A DNA stretch of 64,000 nt from Symbiodinium natans (taxonomy: Eukaryota; Sar; Dinophyceae; Suessiales; Symbiodiniaceae). Shown here piece by piece: positions 19,237 to 29,985 of this stretch. Position 1 is the stretch's first letter. Each line of letters starts with the position of its first letter. The notes beneath the pieces were generated by a model that did not search any database, was not told the DNA's origin, and was given only the letters and a program-made list of their open reading frames with translations. Made by a program: the position numbers and the translations under genes. The stretch lies in assembly GCA_905221605.1 (NCBI GenBank), contig CAJNDS010000001.1, positions 1,818,525-1,882,524 on the forward strand, given 5' to 3'.

Positions 19237-19302
19237 GAAGGAAGGAAGGAAAGGAAAGGAAAGGAAAGGGAAGGGAAGGAAAGGAAAGGAAAGGAAAGGA
19301 AG
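19237..19302 (+). repeat. GGAAA microsatellite
   Basis: Purine-only tract of GGAAG/GGAAA units. Confidence 0.95.
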
Positions 19303-19339
19303 GGTCGAAGCTTACAGGTTTACGGGGTTTAGAGCTACA

Positions 19340-19493
19340 GGGATTAGGGTTTAGGGCTTAGGGTTTGAGGTTTAGGGTTTAGGGTTTAGAGTTTAGGGTT
19401 TAGGGTTTAGGGTTTAGGGTTTAGGGTTTAGGGTTTAGGGTTTAGGGTTTAGGGTTTAGGGTTTAGGGTTTAGGGTTTAGGGTTTGGGGGTAC
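19340..19493. repeat. TTTAGGG array
   Basis: Nearly perfect units at about 19376-19485. The array lies in the intron between two phase-compatible exons on the minus strand. Confidence 0.95.
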
Positions 19494-19532
19494 ATGTCGT
19501 ATGCGCGCTAGCTCGGGAGCTCTCCAGGATGC
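19494..19532 (-). CDS. Internal exon, 39 nt
   Basis: Acceptor GCAG|GC at 19534-19532 and donor GT at 19493. It reads ILESSRASAHT between split codons. It is kept because its end phase matches the next exon at 19100-19150. No family is recognised. Confidence 0.35.
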
Positions 19533-19557
19533 CTGCAACTTTGTATTCTCGAAGGTT

Positions 19558-20010
19558 CCTAAACCCTAAACCCTAAACCCTAAACCCTAAACCCTAAACC
19601 CTAAACCCTAAACCCTAAACCCTAAACCCTAAACCCTAAACCCTAAACCGGTTTGGGGTCTTTGAAAACCCTCTTCAGGCCAGAAACCCAAAACCCTCAA
19701 CCTTCGGGGAACGAATTGACTGCACTGAAATTCTCCTTCCCCCCCCCCCCCCCCCCACCAACTCTATGCTCTATGCCCGAGCATGGCCCCGACTCTAAAT
19801 AGGGTTTAGGGTTTTGGGTCTAGGGTTTAGGGTTTAGGGTTTAGCATGGCCTCGACCCTAAATCCTTAAACTTCGGGCTTTGGGGGTTTAGGGTTAAGGC
19901 TGTTCAGGGTTTAGGGTTTAGGGTTTAGGGTCTAGGGTTTAGGGTTTAGGGTTTAGGGTTTAGGGTTTAGGGTTTAGGGTTTAGGGTTTAGGGTTTAGGG
20001 TTTAGGTTCA
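19558..20010. repeat. CCCTAAA array, spacer, TTTAGGG array
   Basis: C-rich units at 19558-19648 and G-rich units at 19800-20008. Between them are about 130 unassigned bases and a C-run at about 19739-19757. Confidence 0.9.
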
Positions 20011-20223
20011 TGGCCGAAACCCTAAGCTTCTGTCACCCGAAACACAGCACCCGATCTGAGGGTGTAGGGGGTTGGTGGCCGAAACCCAAAACTCTTGGAC
20101 CCCAAACACCTAAACCCAAGCTTAGGGTTATAGGGTTTAGGGTTTGGGGTTTAGGGTTTGCGGTTTAGGGCTTAGGGTTTAGGGTTTAGGACTTAGGGTT
20201 TGCGGTTTAGGGCTTAGGGTTTC

Positions 20224-20292
20224 TGGAGCTTCGGAACTGCAGCGAAAAAGTAGCCCTCTCCGTCCGGCCTGCGCGCGCCACCTTCTGCTGAC
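20224..20292 (-). CDS. Internal exon resembling a second regulatory-like strand
   Basis: After acceptor TTCAG|G the strand reads SAEGGARRPDGEGYFFAAVP. 'PDGEGYFFA' is like the 'TDDEGRFRFAA' of the exon at 19100-19150, so the gene may hold tandem copies of this beta-fold. The 3' border is unclear, with a GA donor possible. Confidence 0.35.
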
Positions 20293-20435
20293 CTGAAAGT
20301 GGAGGGATTTAGGGTTGGGGTTTAGGGTTTCGGGTTTAGGGTTTAGGGTTTCGGGTTTAGGGTTTAGGATTTGGGGTTTGGGGTTTGGGGGTTAGGGTTT
20401 ATCATATAGGGCTGATAATGATCAGAATAGGGAAT

Positions 20436-20523
20436 AGGGTTTGGGGGTTTATTCTGGTATAGTATAATTATATATGGACCATAAATGAAGGAATACTATT
20501 AGTATTCATTCCGACCCCTATGT
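20436..20523. mobile_element. MITE-E copy
   Basis: A short AT-rich element running from GGGGGTTTATTCT to ATTCCGACCCCTAT. The inverse of this sequence recurs at 63655-63727. Confidence 0.5.
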
Positions 20524-20871
20524 TATGGGGTTTAGAAATGCACAGGGTCTATCTCGGGCTTCTACAGGGCTTTCCTATATTCAAGGAGGGCTTATGTGGG
20601 GCGTCTACAGGGCCTAGGGTCTACACAGGGTTTAGAGGTCAGGGTGCAAACCCGCACTCACATCCCTAAAATGGCCCCTGGGTTCCTACACCCCAAAACC
20701 CCCTAAGCCTGAGCCCAAATCCTAAAACCTAAGCACCCACCCCACCCCTGCGAACCCTAAACCCCAAACCCCAAACCCCAAACCCTAAACCCTAAACCCC
20801 AAAACCCCCCTTACCCTAAACCCTGAACCCTGAACCCAAAACCCCAAAACCCCAAAAAACCTCACAGAAAA
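20524..20871. other. Degenerate sequence, then CCCTAAA array
   Basis: Unassigned G-rich text to about 20690, then CCCTAAA and CCCCAAA variants. No gene. Confidence 0.5.
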
Positions 20872-20965
20872 CGACCAAGCGGCGGCCGCGGGCCGCGGCT
20901 GCGCCCAGCGCCAGGACGCCCGCCGCCGCCACGGTGGTGGCGGCCTCGGTGTTCGGTGATTCGGG
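20872..20965 (-). CDS. Possible exon with a hydrophobic segment
   Basis: The minus strand reads PNTEAATTVAAAGVLALGAA followed by AARGRRLVV. This is an Ala-rich hydrophobic stretch with a basic end, as in a membrane helix or targeting leader. Splice sites are not clear. A similar Ala-rich exon lies at 23060. Confidence 0.3.
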
Positions 20966-21592
20966 GGGAGGGTTTAGGGGTTAGGATTCTAGGATCTAGG
21001 ATCTAGGGTCTAGGGTCTAGGGTCTAGGGTTTGGGGTTTAGGGGTTTCGAAACCCCCCCTAACCAAACAAGCCCCAAGCGGCTCCGGAGGAGGCGCCCTG
21101 CACCTGCGCCCGGCCCTGACCGCGGAGAGAGGCCGAGACCTCGGGTTTGGGTTTAGGGTTTAGGGTTTAATTAGGGTTTGGGGTTTAGGGTTTAGGGTTT
21201 AGGGTTTGGGGTTTGGGTTTTAGGGTTTAGGGTTTAGGTTTTAGGGTTTAGGGAATTCTTTTGCTTGTTGCTTTGCGGGGCGGAGGTTAGCGTTTGGGAG
21301 TTTGGGAGATTCGGCTTTACAGCCTCTGGGGGTTCCCACAAGCCTCGGCCCGAATAAGGCCCTCCATGGACCCGGAAGCCCCCCCAAGAATGCGAAACCG
21401 AAAACCCTAAACCCCGAGCCCTGAACACTAAACCCCAAACCCTAAACCCCAAACCCTAAACCCTAAACCCCAAACCCTAAACCCTAAACCCCAAACCCTA
21501 AACCCCAAACCTTAAACCCCAAACCCTAAACCCTAAACCCCAAACCCTAAACCCCAAACCCTAAACCCCAAACCCTAAACCCCAAAGCCCCT
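20966..21592. repeat. TTTAGGG then CCCTAAA/CCCCAAA arrays
   Basis: GATCTAGG and TCTAGGG variants (20990-21050), GC-rich island (21060-21140), TTTAGGG array (21140-21250), unassigned island (21250-21395), then alternating CCCTAAA and CCCCAAA units to 21590. Confidence 0.85.
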
Positions 21593-21690
21593 CTCAGACA
21601 TCGGTGCCGCCGCGCTGCCGCACGTTCCGCGGACGCCGGGGCAGCGGTGAAGGCCTCCGGAGAGCTCGAGCTTTCGGCTGCCGGGTTGGA
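21593..21690 (-). CDS. Possible exon, Ser/Ala-rich
   Basis: The minus strand is open with AAESSSSPEAFTAAPASAER and could follow a GGCAG acceptor. Composition is the only support. Confidence 0.2.
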
Positions 21691-21960
21691 CAGGGTTTAG
21701 GGTTTAGGGTTTAGGGTTTAGGGTTTAGGGTAGGGTTTAGGGTGTAGGGTGTAGGGTTTAGGGTTTAGGGTTTAGGGTTTAGGGTTTAGGGTTTAGGGTT
21801 TAGGGTTTAGGGTTTAGGGTTTAGGGTTTAGGGTGTAGGGTTTAGGGTTTAGGGTTTCGGGTTTCGGGTTTCGGGTTTAGGGTTTAGGGCTTAGGGCTTA
21901 GGGATTAGGGTTTAGGGTTTAGGGTTTTTTAGGGTTTTTTAGGGTTTAGGGTTTAGGGGC
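21691..21960. repeat. TTTAGGG array
   Basis: About 35 units with TGTAGGG, TTCGGG and CTTAGGG variants. Confidence 0.95.
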
Positions 21961-22439
21961 CGGCGTTAAAAGGTTCAGGGTTTAGGTTGGCCAGTGAGGG
22001 GCAGTATGAAAGCCTAACTATTTGCTTAATCAGTATTAACGCCTCCCCCCGTCCCCCACTCCCCTTCTGTTGAGTAGAAAGTCTGCCCGTTTGAACATGT
22101 GTGGTGCATTGCATGTGGGAATCAAGTGTAATTTGCTGTGATGACTGGAGGGTTTCAGGTTTTGGAGCTGTAGACCTTAGTACAGCCCCGAAAACCCTAC
22201 ACCCTAAACCCAAACCCCAAAACCCTTCAAACCTTTGAAGCCCTCAAAGCCCATACCAAGCCCTAACCCTTGGAGGCCCAAACCACCCAAACCCAAAACC
22301 CCAAAGTCCCGGATGCCCAAAACCTCAGGTTTAGGATTTAGGGTAGGGGGTGTAATGTGGTATCCTGATTAGTGTGGACCCCTTCAATAATGAAAAGTTT
22401 TCAAAAAACAATTCAGGGGATGCCCCCCCCCCCACTTTA

Positions 22440-22905
22440 ATGAAAAGTTTTTCGCCCGAGGTCCTCTGCTCAGGAAAGCCATTTTGTGAGCTGCCTTTGC
22501 TGCTGCGAAGACCTCATACCTGAGTCGCTTCTGAGGGTCGCAGTCCAGGCAACCTGACTGCCACCTGCACCTCGGGCAGCTCCAACTGCAGAACTCTGAG
22601 AACTGCAGCCGGCTTCAGGTCCTTCCACATGAATTAAACTTGGCCGTGAGTGCAGCTGAAGTGGTGTGGTCCTTCAGCTTGCTGAGCCTTTCCTCAGCCT
22701 TCTGGCGGTTCGCTGCGGCCTGATCCTGCTGTTTCTGAGCCTTCTCCATCTGACTCCGAGCATCCTCCTCCACAGCCTCCTTCGCTGAGGCAAGCTTGTT
22801 TGTCAGGTACACGAGCCTCACTTTCCATGTTTGCGAGCCCTCCTCAGGCCACACTGAGGGCCATTCCCCTCTCCTGAGTCTGAGCTCCTTCTCCATCCAC
22901 TGAAG
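22440..22905 (-). CDS. Coiled-coil exon, possible frameshift
   Basis: After a TTCAG|T acceptor near 22905 the minus strand is open for about 95 codons. It includes WKVRLVYLTNKLASAKEAVE and KAQKQQDQAAANRQKAEERL, a charged heptad-like helix. It stops at 22615. The adjacent frame continues with DLKPAAVLRVLQLELPEVQV and meets a GTATGAG donor after RPSEATQ (about 22530). A one-base difference near 22620 would fuse the two, so this is either a frameshifted copy or a base error. The family is unknown. Confidence 0.4.
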
Positions 22906-23059
22906 GAGGTAGAAGAGGGTTTCAGGTTTAGAGTGTAGGGTTTAGGGTTTAGGGTCTAGAATTTAGGGTTTAGGGTTTAGGGTGTAGGGTTAATGGCTTA
23001 GGGTTTAGGGTTTAGGGGGTTTAGGGTCAAAGCCTTAAAAACCCTCAAACCCTACAACC

Positions 23060-23130
23060 CCTCATCGAGCAGGGCGGCAGGGGCGACGTAGAGGGCCGCA
23101 GCGGCGGCGCCGGCAGCAATGGCGACGCAC
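23060..23130 (-). CDS. Possible exon with Ala-rich membrane segment
   Basis: Acceptor CCCCAG|G (23132-23130) is followed by CVAIAAGAAAAALYVAPAAL and LDE, a probable membrane helix or lumenal targeting segment. The donor is unclear (GA or GT possible). Confidence 0.35.
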
Positions 23131-23400
23131 CTGGGGAGATGGGGTTTAGGGTTTAGGGTTTAGGGTTTTGGGTTTAGGGTTTAGGGTTTGGGGTTTAGGG
23201 TTTGGGGTTTGGGGTTTGGGGTTTGGGGTATGTGGCTGACAGGGGAATGGAGTTAAATGGTAGTTAAGGGTTTGGGTTCGGGGCTCAGGGCTTCGGGCTT
23301 TTGGGGCTGTTGGTTAGACCCCCCATCCGGCTGCTTCAAGCGCCAACACTCTCTACATGAAGGGCACACCCCTGACACAGTACGACTGCGGGGCGTCCCG
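23131..23400. other. TTTAGGG/TTTGGGG array and island
   Basis: Array at 23140-23230. The island at 23320-23415 is open on the plus strand (MKGTPLTQYDCGASRSYN, then stop) but unassigned. Confidence 0.4.
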
Positions 23401-24660
23401 AAGTTACAATTGAGGGCCTAAACCCTAAACCCCGAACACCCTAACCCCTAAACGCTAAACCCCTCAACCCAAAACCCTGACCCCTACACCCCTAAACGCA
23501 CCCAAAACCCTAACCCCTAAACCCTCAACCCTAAACCCTAAACCCTTACCCCCAAACCCTAAACCCTAAACCCCCCAAACCCTGGAAACCCGAGAAACCC
23601 TCCCCTTAAACCTTAAACCCTGAGGGCCGAACCTGGACACGGAATATATAACCCTAAACCCTAAACCCTAAACCCTAAACCCTAACCCTAAACCCTAAAC
23701 CCTAAACCCTAAACCCTAAACCCTAAACCCTAAACCCTAAACCCTAAACCCTAAACCCCCAAATCCCAAACCCCAAACCCCAAACCCTAAACCCCAAACC
23801 CTAAACCCTAAACCCCAAACCCCAACCCCTAAACCCCTAAACCCTAAACCCTAAACCCTAAACCCTAAACCCTAAACCCTAAACCCCTAAACCCTAAACC
23901 CTAAACCCTAGAAACCCTCTAAACCCTGAGGGCCGAACCTGGACATGGACTATATAAACCCTAAACCCTAAACCCTAAACCCTAAACCCTCAAACCCTCA
24001 AACCTAAACCCTAAACCCTAAACCCTAAACCCTAAACCCTAAACCCTAAACCCTAAACCCTAAGGGCCGAACCTGGACATGGTGGACTTGGGCGGCAAAG
24101 TGCTCGGAAGGATGATAGGAGGGACGCCGGTCTGAGCCCGTCTGAGCCAAGGGCAGCAGTCGGTTTAGGGTTTAGGGTTTAGGGTTTAGGGTTTAGGGTT
24201 TAGGGTTTAGGGTTTAGGGTTTAGGGTTTAGGGTTTAGGGTTTAGGGTTTAGGGTTTAGGGTTTAGGTAGGGTTTAGGGTTTAGGGTTTAGGGTTTAGGG
24301 TTTAGGGTTTAGGGTTTAGGGTTTAGGGTTTAGGGTTTAGGGTTTAGGGTTTAGGGTTTAGGGTTTAGGGTTTAGGGTTTAGAATCCTCGAGCCATGCAG
24401 CCCTCTCAGCCTTATCCCTAACAACCTCAAAACCCTAACCCCCGACATGAATCCTAAACCCTAAAACCCTAAACCCCAACCCTCTTTACCCCTCCAAACC
24501 CTCAACACTAACCCAACCCCCTACATGAGCCCCAAACCCTAGAACCCTAAACTCTTAGACCCTAAACCCTAAAACCCTAAACCCTAAACCCTAAACCCTA
24601 AACCCTTAAACCCTAGACCCAAAACCTCCAACCCTAAACCCTAACCCCTGACTTTTCACC
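23400..24660. repeat. Long CCCTAAA and TTTAGGG arrays with a triplicated tag
   Basis: CCCTAAA units to 24060 contain three copies of AGGGCCGAACCTGGACA (about 23625, 23929 and 24062). An island at 24075-24160 is followed by nearly perfect TTTAGGG units (24163-24382) and then degenerate CCCTAAA to 24650. Confidence 0.95.
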
Positions 24661-24663
24661 AAG

Positions 24664-24762
24664 CTCAATGTCTGCACGGGCTGGATTGCTCATCGAAGGA
24701 TCGGTAGGGTCCCACAACATGCTCCGTCAGGAACATGCAGAGCCTGAGCTTGAGGTTGACAG
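24664..24762 (-). CDS. Possible terminal exon
   Basis: The minus strand reads LKLRLCMFLTEHVVGPYRSF and DEQSSPCRH, then stop. It is amphipathic and coding-like, but no family is recognised and no acceptor is certain. Confidence 0.25.
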
Positions 24763-25098
24763 GGTTTAGGGTGTAGGGTGTACTGTTTACGGTTTAGGGT
24801 TTAGGGGTCTAGGGCTTGGTTTCCTGAAATCCTCCACGTCTGAAATATTTAGCCGAAACATCCTCAATGCCCTAGATGCACTAACGTAGCCCTGATGCCC
24901 TGCCCTGGCAGCTCTTTCACGGGCTTCGGTGCCAGGGCATCCAACACGGGCTTAGGGTTGAGGGTCTAGGGGTTAGTGTTGAGGTTTGGGGCTTGGAGCT
25001 TGCGTATGTTCCGGTTCCTGCTTCGCCAGAATGCCACCTACCCTCAATCCTTAACCCTTATAAACCCTGAACCATGAACCCTGAACCCTGAACCTTAA
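24763..25098. other. Degenerate telomere-like sequence
   Basis: Includes a small hairpin, GCCCTGGCAGC...GTGCCAGGGC, at about 24900-24938. No gene. Confidence 0.4.
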
Positions 25099-25207
25099 CC
25101 TACTGTTTGCTTAAGAACCCCCCAAAAAAACTCAAAAATAAATCTTCCCTATAAGGGTAATCAGCATTATCTATTTCTCTTTTCGGGGGTTTCTTAAGCA
25201 AATAGTA
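25099..25207. mobile_element. MITE-C copy
   Basis: CTACTGTTTGCTTAAGAACC at the left and GGTTTCTTAAGCAAATAGTAG at the right are inverted repeats. Single ends of the same kind lie at about 55242 and 60221. It is about 109 bp with an AT-rich interior. Confidence 0.7.
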
Positions 25208-25800
25208 GAACCCCCCCCCCCCCCCCCTGCAACCATGCAAGCGGCCAGGGTGGTACGCTGCTGCGGCAGCGCGGTGTCAGATCCTCCCGGCGAGTCGCCA
25301 CAAACTCCTCGGCACCTGCTTGGAAAAACGGAACGGCAGACAGAAAACTTCATCTGGACTGTTCCTCGAACCTCTTGACAACTACAACCAAGGTTAGATG
25401 CTTTCAAAGAACCAAAGATCAGGTCTAGCGAGTCTAGTTATAAGCATCGGGGTTCGGGGGTGTTAGGGTTTAGTCAGAAAGGTTCAAACTTACACTTCCC
25501 CCCCCATTCCCCCCCCACCCCCCCGCAGCCCCACCTTCCCCCGAAACCCCTCACCCTCGGATGACCCAAGCTAGGGGATGAGTTTAGGTTTTGGGGTTAA
25601 GGGCTTCAGGAGTTTTGGCTCAAGAACTCCCGGGCCTCTTAGCTTAGCCTGTCTGCATGGAACCCCGACGCCCTAAACCACTGAAGATGGAACCCTGAAC
25701 CCTAAACGGTTGAAGATGGAACTCAACACTCTGACGAATGGAACACTAGACCAGTGAAGCTGGAACCCTAACCCTAAACCCTAAACCCTGAACCCTAAGC
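25208..25800. other. Unassigned island and degenerate arrays
   Basis: A C-run (25208-25226) is followed by about 200 bp open on both strands (plus: MQAARVVRCCGSAVSDPPG), then C-rich tracts and degenerate repeats. No firm gene. Confidence 0.3.
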
Positions 25801-25806
25801 CCCTAA

Positions 25807-25945
25807 ACCTTTCAGGGTTGAGTGCCGGCGCTGTGAGACCTGCCGCCAGAAGGTCTGGCTTTGCTTGCGACGATCGGCTGAAACATGGTGCGGCTGGTAC
25901 GGTTGGCGCCGAGCAATGACATCGCCACTGGGTTGCTTCTTCACT
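25807..25945 (+). CDS. Possible terminal exon, Cys-rich
   Basis: After TTTCAG|G the plus strand reads VECRRCETCRQKVWLCLRRS and ends PLGCFFT, stop. Closely spaced Cys residues suggest a metal site. There is no family match. Confidence 0.25.
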
Positions 25946-26215
25946 TGAACCCTACACCCTAAACCCTAAACCCTAAACCCTAAACCCTAAACCATAACAC
26001 TGGTGCGTGGTTGGGGCTGAACCCTAAACCCTAGAGGATGGAGCCCGAAACCCTTCAACCCTAGGAGATAGAACCCGAAACCCTGAACCCTTAACCCTAA
26101 ACCCTTCACCCTAAACCCTTAACCCTGAACCCTAAACCCTAAAACCCTGAACCCTGGAAGATCCCCTCTGCTTTGGGTTTTTCAGCCGGAAGGCGAAGCC
26201 CTAGGACGAACAGGC

Positions 26216-26391
26216 ACCTACTTGGAGGTTCGCGGTACTTCTTAGCCAATTAGGACTGTGCTTACCACCCACTTATAAGGGTTTAGGGTTTAGGGTTTAG
26301 GGCTTAGGGATAATGACCGACTCATAAGCCCCTTAAGTGCCCTAACATGGCTATAGTATCATTGGTTCATACGTAACATGAACCTCCAAAT
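26216..26391. mobile_element. MITE-A copy with internal TTTAGGG
   Basis: The left end CTACTTGGAGGTTCGCGGTAC and right end ACATGAACCTCCAA are inverted repeats. A short TTTAGGG run (26278-26310) interrupts the interior after CACTTATAAG. Confidence 0.75.
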
Positions 26392-27590
26392 AGGACTGGG
26401 AGACTCAAACCACGAAGCAGCAACAAAGGCGCGAAGGGCTGCGAACGTAGAAAAAGAATCCGTGTGGTTCTGCCCACACACATGTGTACTTCACTATGAA
26501 ACTATATGTACCCATGTATCTATATTATATATATATATGCATATATATGCTTATTTATTTATCATTTTTTAATATAACTTGTTTATCTAGAGTTTGCGGA
26601 CACTGCTTCTGTATGTATACACACAACTTAAACTAATAGTTGTATCTATGTGTATGAATACCTATATGTGTACACATTAGTTTCATCAAAGTTCTCACGC
26701 GCACATTCACCCCGATCCCAAAGTTATGGGGTTCTTCAGGGGGGGGAGGTTCATGGGGGGGGTAGGTACCTAGGGAACCTTAGGGAACCTTCGGGAGCCT
26801 TAGGGAGTAGTAGGGAGTATTAGGGAACCTTGGGTTCCATACCCCCTTTGAACCCCCCTCCCTTAAGAACTCCACAAAGCCAAACATCGTGCAGCGGAGT
26901 GCCTCGTCGGACTCGAGCCACCCAGCCGCCCTCCTCCTTCGAGTTCCGGGTTGAGGATGCAGGGTGTAGGGTTTACTAGTTCATGGTTGGGATAGTGTTA
27001 AAAATTGAAAATTCCATTCCGTTATTGAGTTCAAGTACCCTTAAAAATGTAAAATGTGCCCCACTGTGACAAAGTATAGGGTTTAGGGTTCAGGGTGTAA
27101 TTTTGGTGTTTGAGGTTGGAAAGGGGGAGGGGGAAGAACGATGTGGGACTGAGGGGGGGGCCAAGGGTAGACAGGCAGGAGCTGCTGGTATGATGAGCTA
27201 TGTCTGCTACCGGCCATGAGAATTTCGAGAGTCGTATCCGCATTTCGCAAGAAAAACCTCGTTGATGACTACACCCTAACTAGGGGCTTACGATACTACG
27301 GGTACCTTTATTGGGGTCCCTCTTATTGGGGTCCCCTATTTTCGTAAACCCCTACATACTACGTGCACGTGAGGCCCCGATTTACGAGCCGAATCATCGA
27401 ATCCGCAGCGAATCGCAGGAGTCCAGTAAATGCTACTCAAACTCCGCGTTCAACCACGTGAAAGAGATTTAGACATATATGGGGTTCCCGAAATTAGGGA
27501 TACCTTATTGGGGTGCTTAATATAAGGGGATCCCACAATTTGATGGTCTACATTAAGGATCACTTATTTCCGCAAACCCCCATATATCCC
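26392..27590. other. AT-rich and unassigned region with MITE-D-like pieces
   Basis: An AT-rich tract (26515-26690), AGGGAACCTT repeats (26770-26830), an island at 26880-26960 (minus: KEEGGWVARVRRGTPLHDVW), and palindromic 'GGGGTCCCCTATTTTCGTAAACCCC'-type motifs at 27300-27350 and 27480-27590. No confirmed gene. Confidence 0.35.
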
Positions 27591-28110
27591 TAAACCCTAA
27601 ACCCTAAACCCTAAACCCTGAAGCTTGAAGAAAAGCACAGAACTCTTGAGGAGACGGGCAGAAGAGGGCACCACTGGGCTTCCCAGTTTTCCCGAAGCCC
27701 CAAATCCTAAACCCTAAACCTTAGCAACCCTGAACCCCGAAACTTATGACCCCTGAACCCTGAACCCCAAACCCTAGGTCCTAAACCATAGACCTTAGTA
27801 GCCCTAAACCCTAAACCCTAAACCCTAAACCCTAAACCCTAAACCCTAAAACGCTCGGGAAAGCCTGCGTCTTCAGCCGCTGGAAGAGGCCCGCTGAGGG
27901 TGCCATGAAGGCCTTTCTGGATTAGGGTTAGGGTTTAGCGTTTAGGGTTTAGGGTTTAGGGTTTAGGGTTTAGGGTTTAGGGTTTAGGGTTTAGGGTTTA
28001 GGGTTTAGGGTTTAGGGTTTAGGGTTTAGGGTTTAGGGTTTAGGGTTTAGGGTTTAGGGTTGGTTGCAGTCTTGGCTTAGGGTCGTAGGGCTGGGGTTTT
28101 CGGGGATTTT
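27591..28110. repeat. CCCTAAA and TTTAGGG arrays with two islands
   Basis: The islands at 27620-27700 and 27850-27925 are open on both strands. A nearly perfect TTTAGGG array covers 27930-28060. Confidence 0.85.
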
Positions 28111-28250
28111 GGGGTCTTGGGAGGGCTGGTCGTCATGATGAGGAGCTGCGTCCCGTGCTGCGCGCGGCCACCCGACTCGCTCAGTATGCGGTCGACAGCG
28201 GCAGTCAGAGGCTGAAGCAGGCGGATCTTGATGTCCAGATGCTCAAGGGT
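28110..28250. other. Coding-like island, strand uncertain
   Basis: Open for more than 40 codons on both strands. The minus strand reads HLDIKIRLLQPLTAAVDRIL; the plus strand reads RPVLRAATRLAQYAVDSGSQ. One is probably an exon, but I cannot decide which. Confidence 0.3.
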
Positions 28251-29184
28251 GTAGGGTTTAGGGCTTAGGACAAAACCCTAAACCCTAAACCCTAAACTTT
28301 GGCTTAAGCAGCTTTTGGGGCTGCCCCAGAACCGTGGAAGGTGGATCGGGGCCCCCTGCCCTGTTTTGGGGTTTACGAAAATAGGGGACCCCGAAAATAG
28401 ACCACCAAACAGTAGGGTTGAGGGTTTATCGTTTAGGGTTCAGGGTATAGGGTATGGGGTTTAGGGTTTAGAGTTTGGGATTTAGGGTTTGGGGTTTGGG
28501 GTTTAGGGTGTAGGGTTTAAGGTTCCCTTTCAACAAGGACGCCAATAAGGTACCCCTCATTTCGGAAAGCGCCTTTTTGGTTTAGGTGCACTGTCAATTC
28601 CATGAAAAGGGGGAACAGCCTACTAAGCCCGAACATCAAGGGACTAAAGGAGGGAGCCCCTTTAAATAAGGGACCTTAGGGATTCTTTTGGGGTGATTTA
28701 GGGGGTACTTAGGTACATAGGGACCTTTCAAGGTATATAGAGGGGTTACATAGGGGAAGATCCCTCTAGGGGTCCCTCTTAGGTACACAGAAGCTATCGA
28801 TGCCTGTACCTGATAGACCCAACCGCAGAATCCCAAACCAGGAAGGGGCACAGGCTTCTGCCTTGTGAACCCCCCATAAACCCTGAACCCTGAACTCTAC
28901 GCTCTGAACCCTGAACACCTAAACCCTCGAGGAAGTGGGGGGAAGGCAGGCACCAGGTTTTGGGCTGAGGGCTTAGGGTTCAGGGTTTCAGGGAACCCTA
29001 AACCCTAAACCCTAAACCTTAAACCCTAAACCCTAAACCCTAAACCCTAAACCCTATGTAAGAGGGTTTAAGGGTCCACTGTGCGACTCCTGCCGGGCTA
29101 CGGTGAAGTTGGCTGCAGGTGCGAAGCGCCAGCTGGGTGGACAGATCCACAGAGCCTGACCATGCAGTAGGCGGTTTAGGGCCT
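28251..29184. other. Degenerate arrays and unassigned islands
   Basis: MITE-D-like motif at 28370-28410. Region 28560-28860 has repeated 'AGGTACATAGGG'-like text. The island at 29065-29175 has a minus-strand TCAG|G acceptor followed by SVDLSTQLALRTCSQLHRSP. Confidence 0.3.
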
Positions 29185-29985
29185 GAGGGTTTAGGGTTTA
29201 GGGTTTAGGGTTTAGGGTTTAGGGTTTAGGGTTTAGGGTTTAGGGTTTAGGGTTTAGGGTTTAGGGTTTAGGGTTTAGGGTACCTTAGGGAAATGTGGGA
29301 CGCGCTGGGGGGGCTGGGGGGGGGGGGGGGTGCAAGGGAAGTTTGGGGAACTTTGATTCCCCCTCCCTTGAAGGACCCTAAACCCTAAACCTCAAAGCCA
29401 TGAGGGTTCAGGCTTGGGCTTTGTAGGGCTTAGGTTTCAAAGGTGAACTCAGAAAGTCTGCAAAAGCAACCTCGACCCTAAACCCTAAAGCCCCTAAACC
29501 TCCACACCCTAAAACCTAAACCCCAAACCCTAAACAACAAACCACAAGCCCCAAACCCCAAGCCCTAAACTCTCAACCCCAAACCCCAGACCATGCAAAC
29601 CCTAAACCGTAAAACCTTAATTCCAAAAAATCCTAGACCCTATACTAAACCCAAAAACATGAATCCGTAAACCCTACATCCTAAACCCCAAATCCCAAAC
29701 CCTACTAAAACCCCTCATGAAACCCCTGCACCCACAAACTCAAAACCCTAAAAACCCCAAACCCTGAACCCTAAGCCCTCAACCCAAAACCCCAAACGGC
29801 AAACCCTAAACCCTAATTAAACCCTCAACCACAAAACCCCAGACCCCAAACCCCAAACCCTAAACCCTAGCCCTAAACCCTAAACCCTCAAGCTGAACTT
29901 TGGCGCACCGGGAGGAGCCCGGAAGACGCGAAGAACGCTGAAGTTCGGTGCCTGAGGAGAGGGGAGCTCCCGCGCCCTGATTGGG
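29185..29985. repeat. TTTAGGG array, G-run and degenerate CCCTAAA
   Basis: Nearly perfect units at 29185-29280, a G-rich run near 29310-29330, and strongly diverged CCCTAAA/CCCCAAA text at 29470-29890. Confidence 0.85.
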
